Shown piece after piece: positions 1 through 5,777 of a stretch of DNA of 6,920 nucleotides (position 1 is the stretch's first letter; every line of letters starts with the position of its first letter). The DNA lies in the NCBI GenBank assembly GCA_934621705.1, contig CAKTUP010000106.1, positions 1 through 6,920 on the forward strand, read 5' to 3'. The notes under the pieces were generated by a model. It was not told where the DNA came from. It saw nothing but the letters and a program-made list of their open reading frames with translations, and searched no databases. This stretch comes from an uncultured Petrimonas sp. (GTDB taxonomy: Bacteria > Bacteroidota > Bacteroidia > Bacteroidales > Dysgonomonadaceae). The position numbers were made by a program, and so were the translations under genes.

Positions 1-678
1 CTGAGCCTTATTGTGATGGACAGGGTTCTTATCACGTTTCAGGAAGAGAAAGGCGATGTGTTTGACCCGGTTCGTGAGAGAATCCGCAAGCATAAAACCA
101 AAATCCGGACGGCGGGAGCCGATTATCTGGCGTTTGCACTGCTGGATGTGGTTATCGATAATTACATCTACATTTTGGGAGTTTACGGCGAAAAAGTAGA
201 AACGCTGGAAAGTAAACTTATCTTGAACACCAATAAAGAAACGCTTAAGATTATCAATCTTTTTAAGCACGAACTCAATAACTTACGGATGGATATTAAG
301 CCGGCAAAAGAAATGGTAATGAGTTTGGTGAAATTAGATACCGATTTTATTCAAGAAGAAAACGAAAAGCATTATAAGGAGCTGCAGGACAACATGAATC
401 AGGCGGTGGATTTGCTCGATTATTACCGAGAAGTGCTTTATGATGAACTGAATATGTATCATTCATCGATGAGTACGAAACTGAACGACACGATGACCGT
501 ACTCACCATTTTCTCCGTTATTTTCATCCCGTTGACGTTTATCGTGGGCGTTTACGGAATGAATTTCGATAACCTGCCCGAACTGCACTGGAAATACGGC
601 TATTTTATCGTTTGGGGCGTGATGATTGCAATTGTGCTGGGAATGTTGTGGTATTTTAAAAAACGGAAGTGGTTTTGA
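1..678 (+). CDS. corA: CorA-family Mg2+/Co2+ transport protein, C-terminal part (5' end outside window)
   Basis: Inner-membrane divalent-cation channel; the family works as a homopentamer admitting Mg2+ (also Co2+/Ni2+). The reading frame is open from base 1 with no stop before it, so the visible GTG (13) and ATG (16) are probably internal and the N-terminal part of the cytoplasmic domain is missing. The visible 225 residues show the conserved stretch FQE..GDVFDPVRERIR (about 13-29), a long charged helical region (about 62-160) matching the stalk helix, a first membrane helix (about 164-184) ending in the family signature YGMNF (185-189; GMN is the selectivity motif), a short acidic periplasmic loop (NLPELHW), a second membrane helix (about 200-218) and the basic cytoplasmic tail KKRKWF. 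About one third of a usual CorA (roughly 320-370 aa) is missing. The gene faces the minus-strand operon across a hairpin-filled gap. Family is certain; the exact ion is inferred from the family. Confidence 0.93.
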   Translation: MSLIVMDRVLITFQEEKGDVFDPVRERIRKHKTKIRTAGADYLAFALLDVVIDNYIYILGVYGEKVETLESKLILNTNKETLKIINLFKHELNNLRMDIKPAKEMVMSLVKLDTDFIQEENEKHYKELQDNMNQAVDLLDYYREVLYDELNMYHSSMSTKLNDTMTVLTIFSVIFIPLTFIVGVYGMNFDNLPELHWKYGYFIVWGVMIAIVLGMLWYFKKRKWF

Positions 679-696
679 TAATCTTCGAGGAAAATG

Positions 697-723
697 TTAA
701 GCAGTGCTGCTAAGTTCTATTTT
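697..723 (+). terminator. Possible weak terminator after corA
   Basis: Nineteen bases after the corA stop a small hairpin can form: GCAG (701-704) pairs with CTGC (707-710), extended by TTA/TAA with one bulged A. It is followed by the T-rich run TTCTATTTT (715-723). The stem is short, its two-base loop is tight and the T run is interrupted, so this is a candidate only. It is also the first stem of the hairpin mosaic. Confidence 0.3.
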
Positions 724-738
724 GTCCCGTAAGGGACT

Positions 739-814
739 AACAATATTAGCCGTAGGTGTAAACCTACGGTATGAGGAACAATAGATTTATGAACGCCAAA
801 GGCGTTGAACAATA
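739..814. repeat. Three AACAATA linker copies between hairpins
   Basis: The heptamer AACAATA occurs at 739-745, 777-783 and 808-814. Each copy starts 1, 7 and 1 bases after the end of a hairpin (ends 737, 769, 806) and 4-8 bases before the next stem. The first and third copies extend to AACAATAT. A degenerate fourth copy may be GGAATATA (841-848) after the 822-839 hairpin. The linker is conserved while the stems differ, so the units look like hairpin plus common spacer modules. On the minus strand the spacer reads TATTGTT. Confidence 0.75.
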
Positions 815-856
815 TAACATTCGACCCCCTTCGGGGTCGTGGAATATACGGTGTGT

Positions 857-878
857 CGTTTCCCGCGCGTTTCACGCA
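857..878. repeat. 11-bp imperfect tandem repeat
   Basis: CGTTTCCCGCG (857-867) is followed directly by CGTTTCACGCA (868-878), differing at two of eleven positions. The repeat overlaps the 863-881 hairpin, so part of the similarity may come from that stem rather than from a separate duplication. Confidence 0.5.
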
Positions 879-935
879 CGGCTATTTTAGTTCAATCCCT
901 TCAGGATTCTTCAAACTTAACAGCCATGCCATCCA

Positions 936-1646
936 TCACTTCCCATTAATCGTTTCCATAAACAATTTCCGGTAGGTTTCACCAATGGGGATTTGTTGTT
1001 TTCCGATTATAATCCGGTTCTTTTCAATACGTGCAATCTTATCGCGATTCACAATAAACGACCTATGCACCCGTATGAATCGCGCACTCGGCAACTCATC
1101 TTCCATCGCCTTCATGCTCATCAGCGTAAGTGTAGGCTTCGCCTCTTTTTCGGTGAAGATCTTAATGTAATCTTTCAGTCCTTCAATCAGAAAAATATCA
1201 TCGAAAAGAATGTGGATCAGTTTATAATCCGCACGAACAAAAATTCCCGAGGCTTCCGAATCACCCTTTTCTTCCGAGGCGGTTTTCATTTCAAACCATT
1301 CCAGCGCTTTTTTCGAAGCATTCAAAAAATCGGAATAAGAGAAAGGTTTTAACAAATAATCGAGCGCGTTTACTTTGTATCCGTCCAACGCGTATTCGCT
1401 GAAAGCGGTGGTGAAAATAATCCGCGTGTTTTTGTCCAGAAACCGGGCAAATTCCATGCCGTTGACTTCGGGCATCTGAATATCGAGAAAGATCACGTCG
1501 ATCCTTTCATTGGGCATATTTTTCATCGCCTGCACCGCGCTGGAATGCTTGCCGGTCAGGGTAAGAAAAGGAGTCTTTTGCACGTAAGAATTAAGCAATT
1601 CCAATGCAAGAGGCTCATCATCAACTATCCAACAGTTTAGTTTCAT
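936..1646 (-). CDS. LytTR-family response regulator (REC + LytTR)
   Basis: Cytoplasmic transcription regulator, the partner of the kinase encoded just upstream. The ATG at 1646 is preferred over an in-frame TTG at 1673 because the receiver domain begins immediately (MKLNCWIVDDEP), giving 236 residues, usual for the family. Receiver domain about 4-118: acidic pair D9/D10, phospho-acceptor Asp55 in VIFLDIQMPEVNG, switch threonine at 79-80 (IIFTTAF) and Lys100 in LLKPF. After a charged linker (about 120-132), the LytTR DNA-binding domain spans about 133-234 and includes the usual ISF-type core (FIRVHRSFIVN, 190-200) and the end motif IPIGETYRKLF. All key residues are present. The gene start overlaps the kinase end by 26 bp, suggesting coupled translation. 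It is last in the three-gene operon and ends at TGA 936-938, next to the hairpin mosaic. The DNA target is unknown; LytTR proteins usually bind paired direct repeats near promoters. Confidence 0.93.
   Translation of the reverse strand: MKLNCWIVDDEPLALELLNSYVQKTPFLTLTGKHSSAVQAMKNMPNERIDVIFLDIQMPEVNGMEFARFLDKNTRIIFTTAFSEYALDGYKVNALDYLLKPFSYSDFLNASKKALEWFEMKTASEEKGDSEASGIFVRADYKLIHILFDDIFLIEGLKDYIKIFTEKEAKPTLTLMSMKAMEDELPSARFIRVHRSFIVNRDKIARIEKNRIIIGKQQIPIGETYRKLFMETINGK
1621..1646 (-). other. 26-bp kinase/regulator coding overlap
   Basis: The kinase stop (TGA, 1621-1623) lies inside the regulator gene, whose preferred ATG is at 1644-1646. No other gene structure fits between them. The overlap supports co-transcription and probably translational coupling, keeping kinase and regulator amounts in step. 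Confidence 0.8.
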
Positions 1647-2727
1647 CGCGTTTTTGGTCGTCTTTTGTGTCAATAATCAACGTGGTGGAGTAGGTGTTGT
1701 TTTCAATTTCGGAATGCCATTGATACCGGTTGGGATACACCATTTCCAGTCTTTTTTTAACGAGTTCCAACCCGATCCCGCTGCCGCTCTTATCCTCATC
1801 CGATTTGGGATAGTGGCTGTTTCGGGAAACAAATTCAACTTTTCCGTCCGGTTTTTCCGTTAACGAAATATCGATAAACGAGGATTGATCGCCGCTAACT
1901 CCATGCTTAAAGGCATTCTCGATCAAAGATATAAAAATTAACGGTGCAATGGGCATATCGCTGTTGGCATTTACCGAAAATTGCGTATGGAGGTTTACAT
2001 TATCTGCCAGCCTGATCCGCATCAAATCCACGTAATTCTTGATGAAATCTACTTCCTGATGAAGGGGAACCAGCGGTTTGTTGTTGTCATACAAAATATG
2101 CCGCAAGAGTTTGCTTAAATCGAGCACCGCCTGTTGAGCTTTTGCAGGATTGAATTCCACCAACGCATAAATATTGTTGAGCGTATTGAGTAGAAAATGA
2201 GGGCTTATTTGATTTTTGAGATTTTGCAGTTCCGCTTCCGATTTTGCCTTTTCCAGTTCCTTCCGTTCCGTCTCAACTTCAAACCACCGGAACGTCATTT
2301 TCAGCGCAACGCTCAATCCAACCATGGTTATGAGCGTAGTTAAATTCCTGATAATGAAAAGCCAGGGCGATGGTCTGAACCGGCGGCCTCCCTTACGAGT
2401 TACATGCTCCGGACTTACAAATCTAATCAAATCGTTACCGAAATGCATCAAAGCCGCTGCCGCGATGATCAGCAGCACGTTGTAGAAAATAAATTCTTTG
2501 GTTTTTCCTCTGAATAAAAAATGCTTTATCAGCACGAAGTAATTCACGTAGAAAACCAAAAGCAAGCCAAGCGTATCGGGTGTTGACCGTATGAACAAAT
2601 CCCACCGAAAAAGCCTTTCACGGTCGATGAAAAAATAGGGGGCAACCACAATCATGCTCCACAGGAGAATGTGCACGATAATGACCGCGTACGCATTTGT
2701 TGCGCTGTTTTTGATAGGATGTTGCAT
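1621..2727 (-). CDS. LytS/YehU-type sensor histidine kinase with four membrane helices
   Basis: Inner-membrane kinase that should autophosphorylate and pass phosphate to Asp55 of the LytTR regulator. Start taken at ATG 2727 (368 residues); a TTG two codons upstream (2733) is also possible. Predicted membrane helices at about 12-33, 52-71, 79-97 and 122-142 are followed by a charged coiled-coil linker (about 148-172). The His_kinase (PF06580-type) domain begins with QISPHFLLNTLNNIYAL; His177 is the phospho-acceptor. ATPase motifs are the N-box SLIENAFKHG (Asn271) and the G-box SGSGIGL (314-320) with glycines 315, 317 and 319. No PAS, GAF or large periplasmic sensor domain is present, so the signal is probably read within or near the membrane. 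The loop between helices 3 and 4 is strongly basic (R102, R111, K112, R115, R116, R118). The gene starts 29 bp after the barrel gene and overlaps the regulator by 26 bp. Family call is firm; the stimulus is unknown. Confidence 0.92.
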   Translation of the reverse strand: MQHPIKNSATNAYAVIIVHILLWSMIVVAPYFFIDRERLFRWDLFIRSTPDTLGLLLVFYVNYFVLIKHFLFRGKTKEFIFYNVLLIIAAAALMHFGNDLIRFVSPEHVTRKGGRRFRPSPWLFIIRNLTTLITMVGLSVALKMTFRWFEVETERKELEKAKSEAELQNLKNQISPHFLLNTLNNIYALVEFNPAKAQQAVLDLSKLLRHILYDNNKPLVPLHQEVDFIKNYVDLMRIRLADNVNLHTQFSVNANSDMPIAPLIFISLIENAFKHGVSGDQSSFIDISLTEKPDGKVEFVSRNSHYPKSDEDKSGSGIGLELVKKRLEMVYPNRYQWHSEIENNTYSTTLIIDTKDDQKRDETKLLDS

Positions 2728-2756
2728 TTTCAAGTCAATTTGAAGTTAACTGTTTT
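2728..2756 (-). other. 29-bp barrel/kinase spacer
   Basis: The gap is too short for a full promoter and is AT-rich. It holds a small inverted repeat, TTCAA (2729-2733) and TTGAA (2740-2744), just upstream of the kinase ATG and covering the alternative TTG start. No terminator stem with a T run is visible, consistent with read-through from the barrel gene into the kinase. Confidence 0.5.
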
Positions 2757-5558
2757 TTAACCGCCGAAACCACCTCCGGGACGTCCGCCACCTCCACCGT
2801 GGCCTCCTCTGAAGCCGCCGCGTTGAGGAGACATGTCTTCTTGTGTTGCACCGCCTTTGAAAATATTGAAACGATAAACAAAGTGCACCATAAAATAGGT
2901 GGTAAGCGTGTTGGTTGTTGTGTCGCGGATATAATTAGCTGTTACGCTACGGCTTATGTTGCTGCGTTGTTGCAGAATATCGTATATCTTTAAACGCAGA
3001 GTACCGTTCTTTTGTTTAAACAATTGTTTCTGGATAGAAGCATTCCACAGCCATTCGTCTTGCGTAAACCCATCGGCGTAGCCGGAGTTGGTGCTGTAAT
3101 TGAGGTCGCTTTCTATCGATACGTCCCACGGCAGGTAAAGCGTTGTATTGGCATTTCCGCCGTAATTCAGGAATTCCTGGTCGCGCTGTCCTTCCAGGCT
3201 GTTTTTTACTTTGTTGTAGCTCACGTTGCCCCGAATTCCGAAATCCAGTACATCCGACCGGTAATTCAATCCCAGTGTTTCGCCCAGGTTCAGCCTGCGG
3301 CTTAAATTCGTTTCACCGTTCGAAAAACCGTTGTTGTGGTTGTAACTCGCAAAAGACATGGAGAATACGGAAAACTTGATGTTTTTTAACGGAACGTTCA
3401 TCATCATACGGCCGTTGGCATTCCAGTTTCCGGTAACGTTTTCGTAGGTAGTTTCCCGGCGGCCGGTGGTACGGTCGGTAACGGATGACGAAACAATATC
3501 GTTCGTGAGGTAGCGCACATCTCCGAAGAAGCCCATGGAACGGTTCTTTTCGGGATTGAAGTTCTGATAACGGATGTTTAACCGATGCGAGAAAGAGGGT
3601 TTCAAGTCGGGATTTCCGTAGGTTATGTTCAACGGATTTGAGATATCCACCACCGGCGACAATTGTGAAACCGAAGGTTGATCGGTATTTCCGAAATAAC
3701 GAAGCCTGAGGTTGTGCTGACGCGTCCAGCGATAGTTGAATTGCGCGCTGGGAGCGTAGTTTATAACGTTTCGGCTGAAATCGTCGATTTTGTTTTCGCC
3801 TATAAAAGTCTTGCTTTTTGAAGCGGACGGTTGAACGGTGAACCCGATGGTGTAATCGTAATTCGGACGAACCGACTGAAAATTAAGTTCAATTTCCTGA
3901 TTGGTAAAATTATTCTCCAAACGCTTGCTGTACTGCTCATCTAAAACCGTATAATTGCCGGCTGCATCCTGAATGCGGGTATCTCTATCTGACTCAGAAT
4001 AATTTTGACGATATTGATATGCAAACTGAATAGCGTTATTATTGCCTAACGGCTCCACATAAGAAAGATATCCACGCCAGTTTTTGGAATCGTTAGTGTT
4101 GGTAAAGCGCTGGTCGATAATATCATCGGGGCGGATTCCGTTGTAGAAAGTATTGGATAAATTTGTACCCGTATTTTCGGAATCAGACATTCCGCCTCTC
4201 AACTGAACGCTCAAAATCCGTCCTTTTTTTCCCAACGTGCGGCTCACGTCCAGACGAGCCGACAGGTTTTTTCCATCTCCTTCGGAGTTGTATCTGGAAT
4301 CTCCGTGATTGATGGTATCTCCTCCGATTTCGTTGGTAGTAAGAAAGTCACCCAAATCGCTTCTTCGGTTGTTGTAAACCGATGCTTCGGGACTGAAGAT
4401 AATCCGGGTCAGCGTATCGGGTGTCCACTCCATCCTGAAATCCATGTTGAAGTTCTGGCTATAGTTGTTTGAACTGTTGTTTTCGTCTTCGATGGTGTTT
4501 CCGCTGCTCAGTATGTTTTGCGTGTGCGTTCTCGATAAGGTGTTGTTATCGGTAAGCCCGTACCGGAGGTTCCCGCCGAGTTTGAGGTTGCTGCTGAATT
4601 GCTGGCTGAAGTTAAACCCTGCATTTCCCGATCTGGTGATGCCGCTTCGTCCGCCGCCAAAAAAGCGTCGTCCGCCTCCGCCTCCGGATCCGAACATCGA
4701 CGATGCCAAATCCGAAAATCCGGCATTGTTCGTATTGTTGAATCCACCCAGCAATGTATATTGGTTTTTATCTTTCATATAGTTAACCATCGCGTTTCCT
4801 TCGTATCGGTCTTTTGTGCCGTATCCCACAAAAGCATTTCCAAACAAGCCTTCTTTCATTCCCGGGCGAACCGTCAGGTTGATGATGGTTTCTTCATCGC
4901 CATCATCGAAACCGGTCATTTGCGCCATATCGGTTCTTCGGTCGAGCACCTGAAGGCGGTCAACCATTCTGGCAGGCAGGTTTCTGGATGCCACTTTGGG
5001 ATCGGTGCTGAAAAACTCTTCACCATCGACCATAATTTTCTTAATTTCGCGTCCGTTCACCGTAATTTTTCCTTCGGAATCCACTTCCACGCCGGGCATC
5101 TTTTTCAACAAATCTTCTAAAACGGCGCTTTCCGTTACTTTATACGAGTCGGCGTTGTACTCCACCGTATCGCCGCGCACCACAATTTCGGCCGCTTTGG
5201 CGGTTACCACGGCTGCATCCAGAAGAATATTGTCTGTTCCCAGTTCAACGGTTCCCAAATTGGCGGTTGCATTTGAACTGCTCAGCGACACGTTGCGGTA
5301 AAAATCGGTATGTCCAACGTATGTAACGTGCACAATGTAATTTCCGTAGGGCAAAGAAATAGAAAAATTCCCTTCGTTGTTGGTTGCCACGCCGTTGATA
5401 TAAACGCTGTCACTTTGTTGTAAAATGCGAACATTGGCTTGTGCAATGGGATCTTTTGATTCCTGATCGATAATTTTTCCGCTAATTCTTCCATTATTCT
5501 GAGCGAAAATTGAAATTCCGATCAACAGTAATCCGATAAATAAAACAAATCTTTTCAT
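2757..5558 (-). CDS. Outer-membrane beta-barrel protein (carboxypeptidase-regulatory-like + plug + barrel, TonB-receptor-like)
   Basis: Outer-membrane protein of the Bacteroidota OMP_b-brl_3 / TonB-dependent-receptor-like type. ATG 5558 is chosen because it starts a clear signal peptide (MKRFVLFIGLLLIGISIFAQ, cleavage near Q20/N21), giving 933 residues; an in-frame TTG at 5600 would only bury that signal. Order: carboxypeptidase-regulatory-like Ig fold (about 23-108, SGKIIDQESKDPIAQANVRI), plug-like domain (about 112-230, with VLEDLLKKMPGVEVD and IKKIMVDGEEFF) and a long barrel of alternating aromatic strands (about 235-901) ending YRFNIFKGG. No partner SusD gene follows, so a SusC glycan importer is unlikely. 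A Gly/Arg segment (291-306) and a Gly-rich tail (14 of the last 21 residues are Gly) are unusual at first sight, though such tails occur in this family. It is the first gene of an operon with the kinase and regulator, 29 bp apart. Ligand or export cargo is unknown. Confidence 0.88.
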   Translation of the reverse strand: MKRFVLFIGLLLIGISIFAQNNGRISGKIIDQESKDPIAQANVRILQQSDSVYINGVATNNEGNFSISLPYGNYIVHVTYVGHTDFYRNVSLSSSNATANLGTVELGTDNILLDAAVVTAKAAEIVVRGDTVEYNADSYKVTESAVLEDLLKKMPGVEVDSEGKITVNGREIKKIMVDGEEFFSTDPKVASRNLPARMVDRLQVLDRRTDMAQMTGFDDGDEETIINLTVRPGMKEGLFGNAFVGYGTKDRYEGNAMVNYMKDKNQYTLLGGFNNTNNAGFSDLASSMFGSGGGGGRRFFGGGRSGITRSGNAGFNFSQQFSSNLKLGGNLRYGLTDNNTLSRTHTQNILSSGNTIEDENNSSNNYSQNFNMDFRMEWTPDTLTRIIFSPEASVYNNRRSDLGDFLTTNEIGGDTINHGDSRYNSEGDGKNLSARLDVSRTLGKKGRILSVQLRGGMSDSENTGTNLSNTFYNGIRPDDIIDQRFTNTNDSKNWRGYLSYVEPLGNNNAIQFAYQYRQNYSESDRDTRIQDAAGNYTVLDEQYSKRLENNFTNQEIELNFQSVRPNYDYTIGFTVQPSASKSKTFIGENKIDDFSRNVINYAPSAQFNYRWTRQHNLRLRYFGNTDQPSVSQLSPVVDISNPLNITYGNPDLKPSFSHRLNIRYQNFNPEKNRSMGFFGDVRYLTNDIVSSSVTDRTTGRRETTYENVTGNWNANGRMMMNVPLKNIKFSVFSMSFASYNHNNGFSNGETNLSRRLNLGETLGLNYRSDVLDFGIRGNVSYNKVKNSLEGQRDQEFLNYGGNANTTLYLPWDVSIESDLNYSTNSGYADGFTQDEWLWNASIQKQLFKQKNGTLRLKIYDILQQRSNISRSVTANYIRDTTTNTLTTYFMVHFVYRFNIFKGGATQEDMSPQRGGFRGGHGGGGGRPGGGFGG

Positions 5559-5627
5559 ATGATTAATATTTTTCACCTGATCCGATACGTAATTTTCCAA
5601 ACAGTAAATTCGTTATCAAAATCGCAA

Positions 5628-5659
5628 CAAAATTAACGTGGTGATAGCTCGATTACAAA
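5628..5659 (-). promoter_or_regulatory. Bacteroidota-type promoter for the barrel/kinase/regulator operon
   Basis: Read on the minus strand, TTTG (5659-5656) is followed after 20 bases by TAATTTTG (5635-5628). This matches the known Bacteroidota pattern TTTG (-33) and TAnnTTTG (-7) with suitable spacing. Transcription would start near 5622, leaving a leader of about 60-65 bases before ATG 5558. The leader contains AGGTGA (5578-5573), but 14 bases before the ATG, which is far for a Shine-Dalgarno. It is a sequence match only; AT-rich DNA gives some chance matches. Confidence 0.6.
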
Positions 5660-5741
5660 TGAAATAGACAAATGCGCAAATTGTATCGACGAAAAGCCCT
5701 AAAAAGTGGATGAGAAAGGCTGCCCGAAAGGGTATTATTTA

Positions 5742-5749
5742 TACCTTTG
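5742..5749 (+). promoter_or_regulatory. Candidate -7 element for the YeiH-family gene
   Basis: TACCTTTG fits the Bacteroidota TAnnTTTG -7 element and lies 28 bases before the ATG at 5778. No TTTG is visible at the expected -33 position (about 5718-5721 reads GGCT), so the promoter is half-supported. A short stem CCC-gaaa-GGG (5723-5732) sits just upstream. No Shine-Dalgarno is seen before the ATG, as is usual in this phylum. Confidence 0.45.
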
Positions 5750-5777
5750 GCATCGGAAATCAAAGACTTCTTTCAAT

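Larger units (their letters stand above)
700..908. repeat. Mosaic of about seven different short hairpins in a convergent gap
   Basis: Successive inverted repeats (plus-strand reading): AGCAG/CTGCT (700-711); GTCCC-gtaa-GGGAC (724-737); CCGTAGGT/ACCTACGG with loop gtaa (750-769); AACGCC-aaa-GGCGTT (792-806); CGACCCC-cttc-GGGGTCG (822-839); CCGCGCG/CGCACGG with loop tttca (863-881, one C-A mismatch); AATCC/GGATT with loop cttca (894-908). Arms are 5-8 bp and loops 2-5 bases. The stems are unrelated in sequence, so this is not one tandemly copied repeat. No reading frame covers the region convincingly, and it lies between two converging gene ends. Similar short palindromes are, from general memory, scattered in Bacteroidota intergenic regions; I cannot name a described family. 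It could be a REP/BIME-like mosaic, a structured 3' UTR for the minus-strand operon, or bidirectional transcription-end structure. The pairing is seen directly; the function is unknown. Confidence 0.85.

Noticed and set aside
700..908. CRISPR array
   Set aside because: The repeated units differ from one another and are hairpins; there is no constant 25-40 bp repeat with unique spacers and no cas gene.
993..1352. Plus-strand open frame of 119 codons inside the response regulator
   Set aside because: It is antisense to intact receiver and LytTR domains and has no independent support.
1647..1673. Upstream TTG start for the response regulator
   Set aside because: The receiver domain begins right after the ATG at 1646, and the extra residues match nothing in the family.
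2729..2744. Inverted repeat TTCAA/TTGAA before the kinase start as an operator
   Set aside because: The 5-bp AT-rich arms are likely by chance, and the gap is too small for a separate promoter.
4599..5120. Plus-strand open frame of 173 codons inside the barrel gene
   Set aside because: It is antisense to the signal-peptide/plug/barrel frame, with no domain or start context; the minus-strand protein explains the sequence.
5559..5600. Upstream TTG start for the barrel protein, adding 14 residues
   Set aside because: It would place a charged stretch before a clean signal peptide beginning at ATG 5558, although AGGTGA lies within this stretch.
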